64,000 bases of DNA from Nissolia schottii. Lineage: Eukaryota > Streptophyta > Magnoliopsida > Fabales > Fabaceae. Below the pieces are notes generated by a model. That model ran no database searches. It saw only the letters and a list, made by a program, of their open reading frames with translations, and had not been told where the DNA came from. The position numbers were made by a program, and so were the translations under genes. The stretch is taken from the NCBI GenBank assembly GCA_003254905.1, contig QANU01094918.1, positions 145,271 through 209,270 of the forward strand. The letters run 5' to 3'. Shown here piece by piece: positions 11,201 to 23,424 of the stretch. Each line of letters starts with the position of its first letter. Within the stretch, counting starts at the first letter, position 1.

Positions 11201-14200
11201 ATGAAGCATCCTAACGCTGCCACCGCCAAAGAAATTCCCTCAAGTACCTTTGCAGGAGCAAGTAGATAGCGATGGCAAAAAACCCACAGGGATTACTAGC
11301 AACGAGGACGGGGACCATTTTTAATCCCTGTGGGAATGAGAACAGGGTCCACACTTGCTAAATGGGGTGGGGAATCCGTCTCTTCCAACAACTCTACGGC
11401 TACGATTGTCACAACCACATGATTCAGTGGTTCCAGTGGTGATCATGGATTGACTGGCGTTCGCGAAGCCAGAAGCTCCTCCTCCATCACTCACCTCCCT
11501 TCTGCTTCTCCCTCGTGTCACTGTTAGGACAAAACAAGGTTGTGGCTGCCATGGCCGCCAGCACCTCCTCGCAATTGCGGGAATGCCTAGGTCCGGGTCA
11601 GCAGTGCTTTGACTCACTTTCGTGAGAGCTGTGATGCTCTCTGTGGCGCTCGCACTGGTGCTCTCAGCAGCATCATTCATTGGCCTCACGCTTGAGCAGT
11701 GAGCCCTATAGGCCTCTTGCGCGCATCTTCATCATGGACACGCCTCAAGCGAACATCTTCGAGCCACTGGCGCTCATTGCCGGTGTCATGGTCTTGGCCT
11801 GCACAAGCGCTTGCGGTTGTGGAGCAACCTGTCCAGTTGGCGGGTGATGATTTTAAGTGTCTTGCCATGCACCACCTGAGTCTGTCACTGGTCTTCCTGT
11901 TTCTGTTCAATACTGCTGACCAACTCCGGGCACTTATTCATGCCCACAATGTGTTTTCATTGTGGCAATGTGTGTTTTCATTGTAGCGCAGGTGACACAG
12001 GGTTCCCAAGACTAGAGTTCTGATGCCATTGGTAACGGAACCAAATAATAATCAAGAGAAATACTGAATAAAGACCAATATATCATTGATGTAGACGTAA
12101 ATTGAAAACAAGGACGGCTAGCTCTTTGAGAGGTCATCGACTCTCCCAATGGTAGCACTTCGAGAGACCACCAACTCTCATAATTCCAGTCTAATCTTCC
12201 CAATTCCAGATCCCTAATGCATTATGCCCAACCTTTAAATAGCCTTCTCTTAACCTAATTATATATTATAAAATTACTAAACCACCTCTAACCCTAATTC
12301 CTAATCATAAGTAGAAACATAACATTGGGCTGTGACATAGACCTAGTGGCAATCAATATAAGTGAGTTTGGTTTTTCTGGTGGGGAGCCTCAATCAATTT
12401 TGGGCCATCGGAATTGATTTTACCATTTTTTCCTGTTTGGTAATCAGTTGAGAGAAATTATCAATCAATTCTAGCCTCTAGAATATAATTGATTCAGGAA
12501 GAAGTCACAATTTCTTACTTCTGTCAAAAACACTTTTAGATGAACTACCAAACATAAGTCACTTTACATCAAAATCAGTCGAACTATAATCAATTTTGAT
12601 GAAATCAATTCTATTAAGAATAAATTTTGCAAAAGCATAACCCAAACACACTAAATCCTAATAACATAATAACCTAGTGGCAATCAATATAAATCAAAAT
12701 GACAAATGAATAATACATATTTGATTAAGAATATCTTTCCATAGAATACTTACTCCAATACCCATGGGCATAGCTGGCATATTTGGTACTGTAGATACAT
12801 TAGCTGGGAAATAGAAGGAACCATCAGACACTGGGGAGCGAGGCCTAACAGGAGTTTGAGATGGAATAAAACTCTTCGCATTTGGATTGAGCTTAAATTC
12901 CTGACAACATCAAAGGGAAAGCCCTGAGACATGTCAGTAATATAAATGACCAGAACTTATGTTGGCCCAAAAGAAAGACCAGCACGTAAGTGCAATTTCC
13001 TACTTTAAAAAGTCAATTTTGAACTTTACCTTCGCATTGGGATTCAAAGTTGATCTTTCAGAAGATAGTGAACCAACTGAAGAACTTGGTGATAGGCCAG
13101 GACCAGAAGATGCTGCCACACCTCCCACACAATTTGAACCAGATGATGTAGAACTACCTAGTCTTCCATGTGAAGTTGCAGCCTTTGTTTCCCCATCAGC
13201 TTTGGCAGGTGCTGAACCCTCAGAAAATTCCCTAATGGACCCAGTTTTTTCATGTCTCTTTGATAAAATATGAGATGAAGGGGCATAGGAGGTGGCATTA
13301 GGTGATAATTCCACCATATCAGCACCATCTTTCTTCAAATTAAGTGGTGACTGTAAATCTGCACTAAAATTGCTTAGATAAGATGTATATATACACAATG
13401 AAAGAATCAATCACTAAATGATGTTTCAAATGTAGATGAGAACTGTCATTCACAAGTACTACTGAGGACACATAGCTTTTCAGTACTTTTTATAATAAAC
13501 AGAATAGTCACTTAAATGAGATGCGTTTTTCATCCAGGTTAGTTTCAAGCAGTGTTTTTGATGTAATCAATTCACAGGGAGCTGAGTAATAAATTTCACA
13601 AACCCTGAGAGTTTGACCGGTGGACATCCTCAGCTAGCTGCATCGATTAATGAAAAAGAAAAGAAAAAAATGAGATCTTGAAGTTTGAGAATAACAGCAA
13701 TCTCATGCAAGATATTTCTGCAAATATGAGTATGAGAATAGTAAAAATGAAACCTAAACTTACTACCTGATTTTCTTTACTTGCATTACCATTGGCTCCA
13801 TGTGGATGACAGGCCGAGATCTGAATCCTGTAAGTTAAATGAATTTGAGAGAATTCATGACAAAGCTGATATTTAGTTTTTATGTTCCGAAAAGCAATCC
13901 TTTGGGGGGAGGGGGGCGTGTTTACAAATAACTACAGAAAAGAAACAAGCACCTGCTTTCCGCATCCGGAAATGAGTAACTTTGTGTAGGGAGTTCAGAT
14001 GCTAATTGCATGGCATGATCATTAGAACCAGAGCGGGTTAAATCCACACCAGGACTTGACTGTGAGCGATCCTGTGCACAAATGTAACATGAAATATTAT
14101 GCTTAATAAGGAAGTAAAGTAACAACTTTATAAGGGAGCCGGAAGGTGAAACCAAAAGCTCAGAAAACCAGCAAAACTTGATACAAACTTCTTTTGCAAA

Positions 14201-17200
14201 CAACTAATTGCTGGGAGATAATTTATTAAGAATAATGGCTGTTGAGCTCTGCCATGTGGTTAGTGTTGGAACTGGAAACAGTAGTCTTAGGAAATAGGTA
14301 AACAGTCTTTTTTGGACAAAATGAAAACAACTAAATATTATATGTTCTTGAAACTATGCTTGTATTAGTCCTTAATGCCTATATATAATGCTGCTGACCT
14401 AAGGACCATACTATTCAGTCTCACATTGCTCGACACTCTTCCTTCTCTTTTATTTTCCCACAAACTCAAGATGGTATCAAAGCGGAAACATCCTCCTTGA
14501 CCTATACTCTCTCTTTCAGTAACTGAGTTTCTAAATAAATCTGCAACTCTATAAACTCATTAAACAGAACTCTTCCAGAGTCCAAATCCCTTTGGTAACA
14601 CACAACTTCAAGCCATTAAAACCCTTGTTCTCTTTCAGTGGTTCCAGTGTTTCATTCTTGTGCTCACGACTGGCTCTCCACTTGCTGCTCCATTTGTGGT
14701 AAGCTATATACCGCCAACAACCCACTGATCAGCAATTCCTCCATTGTTCCTATTTCCCGTGGTTCCAAAAATCCTCTCTGGTGAAACAGTTGTGCATCTA
14801 TCAGTTGAACCATCTCCTGTAAGCTAGTCACCGCTGGAAACCACCACTGACAGCCTCAGACAGAGCTGACCGGCAACCTTTCCAGCCAGCAACTCCACCA
14901 TTGCGCTTTATTCCGGTGATTTTGGAGCTCCTTTTCTGTGCAATAGCCACACCTCCACCAGCTCCATCAATTTTGGCTACCTACCCACCACCTAAATCCA
15001 CCACGGGCAGCCTAAGACGGTGTCAACCGGCACAACCACCAGAGGCCCGCCGTTGTCGACCGCTGCACCCCCAAGTGTGATGCCTAATCAATGCCTGTTT
15101 CTTCACTCGTTGACACGTCCAGATGTATCTTTGTTTTCCGTGACGCTTTGTCACCTGCATCCACTGTCAACTCATTTCCAACCTTCATCCAACTCATCAG
15201 CTTCCAGCCAAAGTATTTTATATTTTTCTTTTTCTCAATATTGAGACTCCTTTTGTAACAAGTTTTGACATGTGATTAGTGTGTGGCATAGGAATCATAA
15301 AAGTATTAGCAAATAGATAATATGAATTATATGTTCTTGAAACAATGCATGTATTACTCCTTAATGACTATATAATGCTGCTAGGCAATGTAAGGACCTA
15401 TGCCATTCAGCCACACATATTGCTCTACACTCTTTTATTTTCCTACATATTCATTATATCGTTTAATATTTCAAAAGATTGTTTTACCAATACTACTCCA
15501 ATGCAATCCAACCCGTTTGTGTTATCCACTGTAACTTCTTGACTCCATGGGGATATTTATATTGATATTGTGTGTGTTAGCAACAGTAAATTATGGATGG
15601 CCTAAGGATTTAGAAGGCTTGGTTAAGTTTTTCCTTTGAAGCTAAGAAGGAAAAAGGAATGATGTTTTGTGTTTATTCTGCTTGTATTATTTTATTGTTT
15701 TAATAAAAGAAATTTTTCATTAACAAGATGAGAAGAATAATACGAGGAGAATGGAGGACAAGAGAACCTGATTACCAAAAACAAGAACCAACAAAAGGCA
15801 GACTCAAAAGAGCAAGCTCAGTCTTAACATAATCTGAGAGGGGTCCCTCTAAAAGATCACATTCTTTACACCAAGTAAAAGCCAATCTCCTAACACTGTC
15901 CCGCAAGACCTTTGTGTCCAAGTGTCTACCATTAAAGATACACATGTGACACTCTAGCCAAATACACCAAACTATGGCAAAGACGGCACAATGCCACAAA
16001 GATTTATAAGAGAGAGCATTCAAAAAATTGTCCTTATCATTATGTAGGAACAAAATAGTGTCATCTGCAAAAAAAGACCACAATCCCTACTAATCCCACT
16101 TTAACTCGCTAATTAGCCCTTTGGTCAGAGCTCTAGAGACAGAACAACTAAAAACATCCACCACTAGAGTGAACAAAAAATGGGATCAAGGATCTCCTTG
16201 TCTATAATAACCCTTTGACCACAAAACCAAGTTTTTGGTTCTCCGTTAACTATCATCGAAAAAGAACTAGTTGCAAAACAACCTGAGATCCAGTTTCTCA
16301 ATCTAGGTCCAAACCCTTTACTCTCTAACACCTTATCCAAAAAAACTCCTACTAACCCAATCACAAGCCTACTCCAAATCCAACTTGAAGACAAGATAGA
16401 GTTTTGACTTTTTCCTCAATTCATCAACCACCTCTAGCCACCAAGGCAGCATCTAAAATCTGTCTTCCTACAAAGCAAGCATTCTACTTCTCCGATTTTG
16501 TGTCTCCTATAACCTTATGGAGGCAGGTAGAAAGGATCTTTGCAATGATTTTATACAAACTAGTGCAAATGTTGATTGACCTATAATCCTTCACTCTAGT
16601 CGACCTTTCTTTGGAACCAAAGATAAGCATAGAATTAATATTCCCCGTGTTTTGTTCCTAGAAGGTTTTTGGGGTACCTGTGGTGGTTCCTTTTTCTGTT
16701 TTCTCATTCAAATGTTTATTTGATGGACTCTTGTCGATGGTTTTCATTTTTGTTTTCCTTCAGTATTGCGGTTGCTTTTGGAGGATACATTATCCTCTCT
16801 TGTAATTTTCCTTTCTTATCCAATCATATTCCTTTTTCTATTAAAAATATGCCAGCATTGGATTTAAAAACACCATTCCTACATTAAAATGTTTATGGGG
16901 TGGGGTGGGGAAAATTTTAATTTACGGAAAAGAGCACTTACACCCCTCAAACTTCCAGTGGCAAATAGCCATCGTCAACATTCAAATCTTCTAATTAGAT
17001 CTTTAAACTACAACAATCTATAACGATCCTACATATAATTAACAAAATACTGAATAAGAAATTGTATCAAAGTAATCCTGGATAAGAAAACAAGGATTGA
17101 TATCACTTTGAGAGGCCACCAACTCTCCGAATGGTATAGCTCTTCGAAAGGCTACCAACTCTCTTAATTCTAGTCTAGTCTTCCCAATTCCCCATCCCTA

Positions 17201-20200
17201 GTGCATTCTTCCTAACCTTAAATAGCCAATCATTAATTATTAATTACAAAACTACCCTTAATTCTTAATCCCTAATTGCTATTCCTAAACCTAATCCCTT
17301 ATCTTAAGTACAAACATAACATTGGGCCGTGACAATACCAAAAATTCTTGTTGCCACAACTATTTCCTCCTGGGTCCCATTCCTTGAAAAAATATAAGGA
17401 AAACATGTTTGCAAAGTTGTATTGTCCACCCAGATCCCATTGCTTAAAAGATAAACTCTGTTGGGGAAGAAAGTCCTTGCTCCTCAATCAGAGTCTTTAA
17501 TCACACGGTCTTCGGCAACCCTCCAACAAATAACAAGTTTGTATATTCCTGAACCCCAATGCCATGACATAGATATATACCCTTAACCCAGAAACGCCAT
17601 TAGATTCCCAATCAGCTAACACATATCTTCCCCGTGTAGTCACACTGGAAATAATAACACTCGAACTAGTAGCAATTTAAAAAGGTAGAACCACAATATT
17701 GAAGCAGAGCATGAAACAACAGTACAGTGCGGTGCCTTTATGTAGCTGAAAAGTTTCCAAATCCCAGAAGATGTAAAAAGAAATTCTTTATTGAAATCAG
17801 TCATGCATAAACACGTGATGGTAGAATTCAATCCCAATAAAGGACAAGCTAGTGATCTCCAAGGCGACAAATGAGTGAAATTTACTAAAATGCAACACCT
17901 TTTACTTATTAAATAACTGGTTGGGGAGATACCATAAATGAGAAATTTGACCACGTTTGAGCTCCACTATTGCCTTTTCCACCACTTATTTCACCTGGTC
18001 TCTCAATGACCGATCCAGAGATACCACCAAATGTTTCAGAATTGTGTGAATCCACCGGTGTGTCCTCATTTTCATCATATCCACTATCATCATCACCTTT
18101 ACCCCTATATACTGAAGAGAATCTGGTTTCTTCATCAATATCAAAGTAATTGTGGTAAAGACCTCTTTCCTGTTGAGAAAAATCACAGCATTTGAGGAAT
18201 TCAAACAGAAAATCAAATAAAAAATTATAAACTCACAGAAAAAGGAATAAAGAAAGAAGAGGAAGAAGAAAAGCATAGCAGCCACGGCAACCTCTGCCAG
18301 ATGAAGATCTTGGGTATCCTCGCCCTCAATTTCTTTTGCTAATTTTAAGGCTTGTTTTTCCAATTCTTTCATCTGAGGCCCTTTTTCAAGCTTTGTCGTA
18401 TAGAGTTCCTCATCGAATGTGCTCTTTACACCAAACAATGTTTTATTTGTTTCAAACTGATCCCATCCCCTAGAAAAATACAAAAATAATTCAGTGTAAA
18501 ACAAAATGGAGGAGCTGTGAAGAAATTACAATATGAAAGACGAAACAATTGAAGAAAAAAACCAAAATCAAAAAACTGGATACAAACAATGGTAGTAACA
18601 ATGTCATAGACAGATTCAGCCTCATCTTAATGATTAATGACCTACCACAACNAACCGCCAAATTCCTTTTCTGTTATGCAAGAATAATTCATATCCAAAT
18701 TTTCAGCCAATATCTTTCCAACAATGCAACAGACAACATTTCATAGCTTACATACATGCTCCTAGACCTTAACCCTGAAAATAGAAATGAGACGCCACAA
18801 GAAAACAATTGATCTTCAGTTTTCTTCTTTTTCTTGATACGTAATAATAATGTTTCATAAGGCTTTAAGGGGAACAACACAACTAGACATGCTGCAAATG
18901 AGAGTTATGCCACCCAAGTAAAAACAAGAAAAAACTGAAGCCTGAACAAATAGAATACCTATGAAACATGCATGCACAAAGGAATTTTTAAGTTCCTTCA
19001 AAGATTTCTCTTCATCATTAAAAAGACTGTTGGAGCTGACACAGAGAGAGAGATAGAGATAGGAACAAGAGAGACGGGAAAGTGGAATGAATCTGTATTT
19101 GCACTCAGGGAATTCTGGAATAGTTCCAAGAAAACCCTAACAAAGAATGGAGAACAAGATACAAAGAATTGGAGAGAGTTAGTGCCTCCAACACTCTTAA
19201 CATTCTGACTGTCAAGACTGAAGGACCAACTAATTTTCCCTCCAAAACTAATACCCTTTCTTACAATTTCTGAGCTAGCCGCCCCCTGCTAAGCCTATTT
19301 CAGGCCCAGCCCCTCCCTCCTAAAATATTTCAGTCCAAACAAAGGATCAGCAGTCCTAACAAAGACTCATTTGACTTAAGTCACAACCAAATGAAACAAC
19401 TTAGGTTTTCCTTCATTTGATGATGAGAATCCCACAGAGCATTTAACCAAAGATCACATCCAAGCTATAATACTAGTCCATTAGTCTATTATCAAATTGT
19501 TCCCTCTAAGAGAGATTAGTCTATTTTATTGAAGGTATTTCCAAGAAAAAACTTTAATATAAAAGGGTTGAAAGCAAAAAGTTTACTGAATCATAGCAAA
19601 TTGAAACATCCCTAACAAAAAAATCTAGTTCCAAAAAGTCAAAGAGATGAAGAAGAAAGAAACATTTGATTAGAAATCAATTGAAGCAGTTTGATCGGAG
19701 AAAATAAAAACAATGGGTAAATTTACAGAATCAGTACTGAAGGTGATTCAAACTATGATTAATGATATTTCATTATGCCCAATATCCCGTGTTTATAATT
19801 TTCAAATGGAGGAGAAATATGTCACTGAGACATCTATCATTTTATACCTGATATCCTAATCCAAATCGTAATAAACTTCCTATTGTAGGCTAAAAAGTTT
19901 ACATATTATAGTATTAATTAAAGCCAACTTCCAATTTTAAATAATAACAAAGGGGACTTCATGAGCATGCATGTCAAGGTTTCAACAAAAGAAACAATTC
20001 TAAACACAAAGGGCAGCTTAGTGCTGTAAAGTTCCTCTCCTGTGCATGGTCCAACGAAAACAATTCCATGTTCATAAAATACATTTTTTGTAACTATTGA
20101 TAATAAGAGAAATGCAAGACCACCTATTCCAAGGGCCATCAAAGATATTTTCCAGTTCAGGGCATTGTGGATCATCTTCATCAGGAACCCATCGTTGTAA

Positions 20201-21218
20201 TTCTCTCCCTATCTCAACATGACGAGATTGAGATATTACTGAATCAACCATGATCTCCTGATGCGTGTCATAATGTGATTCACTAGGTTGGCCATCCATA
20301 GTAACAGCAACATCCTGCAGACAGGATACATAAATATCATCAACAAACAAATTGAAAGTGTTCAAAGAAGCTTCAGCTAATCCTAAACTAAAAACTTTCC
20401 AAAAGCATTCATCACTATACAGCACCCAAATTAAATTTTTTAGAAAAAAAAGAAAAAGAAAAAACCACATAAGATTGCTCGTAATAAACGGCAATTAACC
20501 AAAATTTTCCCAGTAAACCAAAAATACTTGCAAAGTAGCGAACCTTCACTATGACTTGTACAAGCTCTTTCGCAGGTATAATTAAAGTCTTGGAAGGAGC
20601 CTGGCTGACAAATTCTACATTGGACCTCTGCCCTTCCAAAGAACCATCCTTTGTCAGGCGAGCCATTTTCAAAATGATTCCTATAGGAGCAATATTGATG
20701 ATATAAGCAGTAAAAAAATGTCAAAACCTCTATGATGTATAAAGTAACAATAAAACAGGAACCAATAGTCTATTCGGTTAAACAATACAGAAAAATTATT
20801 GCCTTCAATATTACCAAAATCAATAAAAAGAATATTACAGAACATACCAAAATCTTTGTCAGTATTTGTTGCATGAAATATTCCAGAGTATACAGATCCA
20901 TTTTTCACCTGAACTTCCACCTGGTGCCCAATAAGACATGTGGTTACATATACTAGTCGATCACGTGAAGGACTCTCAAAATCATAACTACCACCTTTAC
21001 CGCCAGTCACTGCACTAGTAACAATAAATATCAATGAAGTTGTAAGTCAAATAGAAAATTGTAAATTAGGTTGGAAGTTCACCTGTGAGTGCTACTCTGC
21101 TGGTATTTGATTTCCCAGACGGGATCTTACTATCAGACTTGGTTGCTCCTACTTTATCAGATTTCCAACGGCCATATCCATTAGATGATTTAGGCTGCCC
21201 TACTTGTTGCAAATTCAT
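8265..21218 (-). CDS. CID4: Ataxin-2-like poly(A)-binding-protein-interacting protein (CID3/CID4 type)
   Basis: Spliced from complement(8265..8294, 9992..10048, 10141..10236, 12754..12900, 13030..13350, 13767..13827, 13953..14071, 17933..18169, 18292..18469, 20124..20314, 20544..20680, 20848..21009, 21083..21218). All introns are GT-AG and all phases agree, giving 623 residues. The start is the ATG at 21218 (MNLQQVGQPKSSNGYG). An Lsm (ataxin-2 SM) domain spans about residues 60-145 (RDRLVYVTTCLIGHQVEVQV). LsmAD spans about 200-270 (FGVKSTFDEELYTTKLEKGP). PAM2 sits at about 507-527, with LNPNAK occurring twice, once on each side of the exon 9/10 junction. The protein ends ETPYKGRDY. Family knowledge: PAM2 binds the MLLE domain of poly(A)-binding protein, and ataxin-2 proteins act in mRNA stability, translation and RNP granules in the cytoplasm. 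Arabidopsis homologues are about 600 residues. CID3 versus CID4 cannot be decided here. A lone N at 18652 lies in intron 5. Confidence 0.9.
8530..9861 (+). mobile_element. Small non-autonomous copia-like LTR element (TRIM/SMART type) in last intron of CID4-like gene
   Basis: Two direct repeats, about 8530-8755 and 9622-9861, share long stretches (TTGATCTTATTTGATTTAGT, CATTATGCGTTGATTCTC, CCATGAAACTTAACA). Directly after the first comes TGGTATCAAAGCGG (8758-8771), a close match to the initiator-tRNA-Met primer-binding site of plant Ty1-copia elements. The internal part of about 850 bases has only short unrelated frames and no gag or pol. Exact LTR starts and a target duplication could not be fixed. 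The element lies in sense-opposite orientation within the 1.7-kb intron between exons 12 and 13. Confidence 0.75.
10441..11190 (-). mobile_element. Copia-like LTR element remnant, minus orientation
   Basis: On the minus strand a repeat ends CCTCCACCATGAAACTT near 10764 and is followed by ATATGATATCAGGGC, a degenerate TGGTATCAGAGC primer site. The same words (CTCCACCATGAAACTT) occur again at about 10445-10460, which would be the stub of the second LTR. The shared CCATGAAACTTA end links it to the element at 8530-9861. The region 10780-11190 (ATAAATATACTTACTTTATT etc.) is the likely 5' LTR. It lies in intron 10 of the CID4-like gene. No intact coding region. Confidence 0.55.
11250..12337 (-). 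mobile_element. LTR-retrotransposon fragment with 308-bp LTR and primer site, minus orientation
   Basis: On the minus strand an LTR begins TGTCACAGCCCAATGTT at 12337 and ends CGTTACCA at 12030. It is followed by TGGCATCAGAAC, a variant of the initiator-tRNA-Met primer site. A related solo LTR lies at 17048-17334. The internal region below 12029 has minus-strand frames (11321-11689, 11686-11910) without a recognisable retroelement domain. The element is in intron 10 of the CID4-like gene, and its 3' LTR was not found. The left boundary is a guess. Around 11272-11330 a GC-rich pair (ACCCACAGGGATTA and TAATCCCTGTGGG) forms a short inverted repeat. Confidence 0.6.
12362..12671. mobile_element. 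310-bp insertion with 21-base target duplication and short inverted ends
   Basis: The same 21 bases (beginning ACCTAGTGGCAATC) occur at 12341-12361 and 12672-12692, exactly flanking this segment. The segment starts GTGAGTTTGGTTTTTC. Near its right end it has AACCCAAACACAC, giving an imperfect inverted repeat (GTGnGTTTGG). The interior contains several CAATCAATT/AATTGATT words. No coding capacity. A 21-base duplication is long for a MITE and there is no poly(A) tail, so the class is uncertain. Confidence 0.55.
14255..15453 (+). mobile_element. Second small LTR element (TRIM type) in the CID4-like gene
   Basis: Direct repeats at about 14255-14468 and 15271-15453 share TATATGTTCTTGAAAC, GTATTA-CTCCTTAATG and CTCTTTTATTTTCC. 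The first is followed by ATGGTATCAAAGCGG (14471-14485), the copia-type primer site, identical at its core to that of the element at 8530-9861. The internal part of about 800 bases is C-rich and has no gag or pol. It lies in intron 6. Terminal bases and target duplication are not certain. Confidence 0.7.
15772..16640 (-). pseudogene. L1-type LINE reverse-transcriptase remnant
   Basis: Reading the minus strand from about 16600 downward gives broken pieces of a plant L1 reverse transcriptase: VKDYRSINICTSLYKIIAK, GRQILDAALVA, LQVGFGVGL, then VFLDKVLESKGFGPRLRNWI and FADDTILFLHND with the catalytic ADD motif. The last piece (CAVFAIVWCIWLECHMCIFN) belongs to the C-terminal zf-RVT/RNase H side, so sequence between is deleted. 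Several stops and frame changes make it non-functional. It lies antisense-neutral inside intron 6 of the CID4-like gene, in the same orientation as that gene. Confidence 0.8.
17048..17334 (-). mobile_element. Solo LTR related to the LTR at 12030-12337
   Basis: Minus-strand start TGTCACGGCCCAATGTT at 17334 matches the LTR start at 12337. Shared internal words include AGGCCACCAACTCTC, TCTTCCCAATTCC and CATCCCTAGTGCATT. No second LTR or internal region adjoins it, so it is best read as a solo LTR in intron 6. Confidence 0.65.
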
Positions 21219-21897
21219 CCTCACGCACACCCCTGTCCCACTAATCTAGAATATTTTTAAAATCAATTTAATATTCTATAGATGATGGAAATGAGACAAA
21301 AATCTCCAAAGACTTTATTAAAGACTGCAAAGCAGTAAGATATTCAATGAAATAACCACAAACAATTTAATTAACTACCCAAAACAACATTCATGCAAAA
21401 ATATACTAAAAATTGACTCCATATTTGGATATATCTGGCCAGGAGCTATGTAGCAATTTATGAGATAACTATTTATAACAGGCTGTGGTCCCTAGTACTT
21501 TTATATTCAAGAGTTTTAAAAAGTTAATATTTTAGGCTGTATTTCATGGCAATTCAAGTATTCTGAGGTATATTTTATTATTTTTATTATTAAGGCTTAA
21601 AAAGTCATTTTTCTCTCTCCATAGCCTCTTCTTGCTTTCTTCCTCAGACTAACTGTTCAGTCATCATTCTCCTCTTTCCCTCCTCTCAGCAACATTAAAT
21701 TCTACCGCATCTTCATAAACAACAAAGCCAATGTCCCCGCAACATTTTTCTAGCCTCTACCAACAAAAGAATCCAAAATACCTAAAGTCCCAGTTACAGT
21801 GGAACACCTAACACAAATTTATTCCTCACACTTTGTTGCAACTCAACCTTATATAACCAAAATCAGTCTTCAAAACCCACAAATCATTCCTCTACTC

Positions 21898-22277
21898 TAA
21901 GGTGGTTTCTCATCTACCCTCAGGTAAATACCCCATGCTACTTAGTTTATCTATTTTTTTTTAATCATTTTTACAACTAAATTCATCAAATTTTGTTATT
22001 ATTTCATGTACTAGTATGACATATTGATGGATTATGATATAATGGCATAAATTAATACTTTTTAATACAATATTTATAGAGGGGTGCATTGTAAAAATGG
22101 TCCGCAAATCTCTAAAATATGTAAACCTCTTATAAATTGGCTCTTTCAATGATTTGATTAATGAAAAGTTTATTATGATCATACAAAACATGAAATAATA
22201 ACAAAACTCGATGAATTTGGTTGTAAAAATTATCAAAAATGGATAAATTAACATGGGGTAGGTGAGAAACCACCCTA
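21898..22277. mobile_element. MITE with long terminal inverted repeats (copy 2) in the 5'-UTR intron
   Basis: The left end TAAGGTGGTTTCTCATCTAC and the reverse complement of the right end TAGGGTGGTTTCTCACCTAC match. The inverted pairing continues over about 80-100 bases (ATTTTTACAACTAAATTCAT on the left against ATTTTTACAACCAAATTCAT on the right, reversed). It is related to the element at 952-1298. It has no coding capacity. It sits about 680 bases upstream of the start codon of the CID4-like gene, inside the 5'-UTR intron. Confidence 0.75.
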
Positions 22278-22489
22278 TTCTAAAACCTAAAACATACTTT
22301 GGAACTTTAATGCCCTCAATGTAACTCCTACATCACAAGAATGTCTTCAAATTTCAAAATTGACTTCAAAGGTTAAAGGTTTCAGGAAAAAATGCCAGAA
22401 GTAACCTTCCAAGGTTAAATTTCTGCAGCCATAACTTACCGTTTGCTCAGTAGATTTTACTTCTGCGTATAAGCAAAAGTAAGACTGAA

Positions 22490-23165
22490 TATATGAAATG
22501 TAGGTTTAGTAAGAGGCATACAAATCCAAACGTAGAGGTGATAATTGGAGATGATCCTATCCCACAAGTCACAAGGTTCAAGAACCATGACTCTATTATC
22601 CAAGATGATGGAGAGATAGAGAGCGATGTTAATCATAGGATCCAAGCTGGATGTATGAAATGGAGGACTGCATCGGGAGTTTTGTGTGATAGAAAAGTGT
22701 CACTCAAGCATAAGGGAAAATGTTACCGCACAAATGTAAGACCAGCAATGTTATAAGGGATTGAGTGTTGGGCAGTAAAAAGCCAACACGAGAATAAACT
22801 CAGTGTTGCAGAAATGAGGATGCTACGGTGGATGTGTGAACACACTAGACAAGATAGGATTAGGAATGATTGCATTAGGAGAAGGTCGGAATAGCATCTA
22901 TAGTACAAAAGATGGTAGAAGCCCGTCTTAGGTAGTTTGGACATGTGAGGAGAAAACCACTAGAAGCCCCGGTGAGGAGAGTAGATCAAGTGACGGGTAA
23001 CTCATTAACTAGAGTTAGGGGAGAGACCTAAAAAAACTATAAAAGAAACTATTAAAAGAGATATAGAAGTAAATGAGTTACATAAAAACATAACCCTTAA
23101 TAGAACACTAGGGTGTCACTTGATCCATGTAGTCAACCCCACACAGTGGGACAAGGCTATGTGGT
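22490..23165 (+). pseudogene. RTE-type LINE C-terminal fragment
   Basis: The plus-strand translation reads KHKGKCYRTNVRPAML, then GIECWAVKSQHENKLSVAEM and RMLRWMCEHTRQDRIRNDCI, then FGHVRRKPLEAPVRRVDQ, and after a frameshift KELHKN/TLNRTLGCHLIHVV. This is the characteristic C-terminal part of plant RTE-clade non-LTR retrotransposons. An in-frame stop follows the Met-Leu at 22756 and others follow. Only the 3' end is present, as is usual for 5'-truncated LINEs. It lies in the 5'-UTR intron of the CID4-like gene, opposite in strand. Confidence 0.85.
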
Positions 23166-23424
23166 TTTTGTTTCTTCTCCTCCTATCGATCTTCTATTAA
23201 AAATGAATTATTTTTTTTTAACCTTTGCATTCGGGCACAAATGCACACATCCCTAAAGTTAATAATAAGCACAGAAAGGTCAATTAATGAATCATCCAAT
23301 GATCAATGAAAAATAAAAAATAAAAAATTCACATAGCAACCCGATTAGCAAGCATGCATTGCACAGCAAAAAACACATCATATAAAACAATCGTAGGAAA
23401 GAGATAGGGAAAGGGGTGCCTTAC

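Noticed and set aside
11321..11910. Minus-strand frames of 122 and 74 codons
   Set aside because: They are GC-rich internal sequence of an LTR element in an intron, with no retroelement or host domain recognised.
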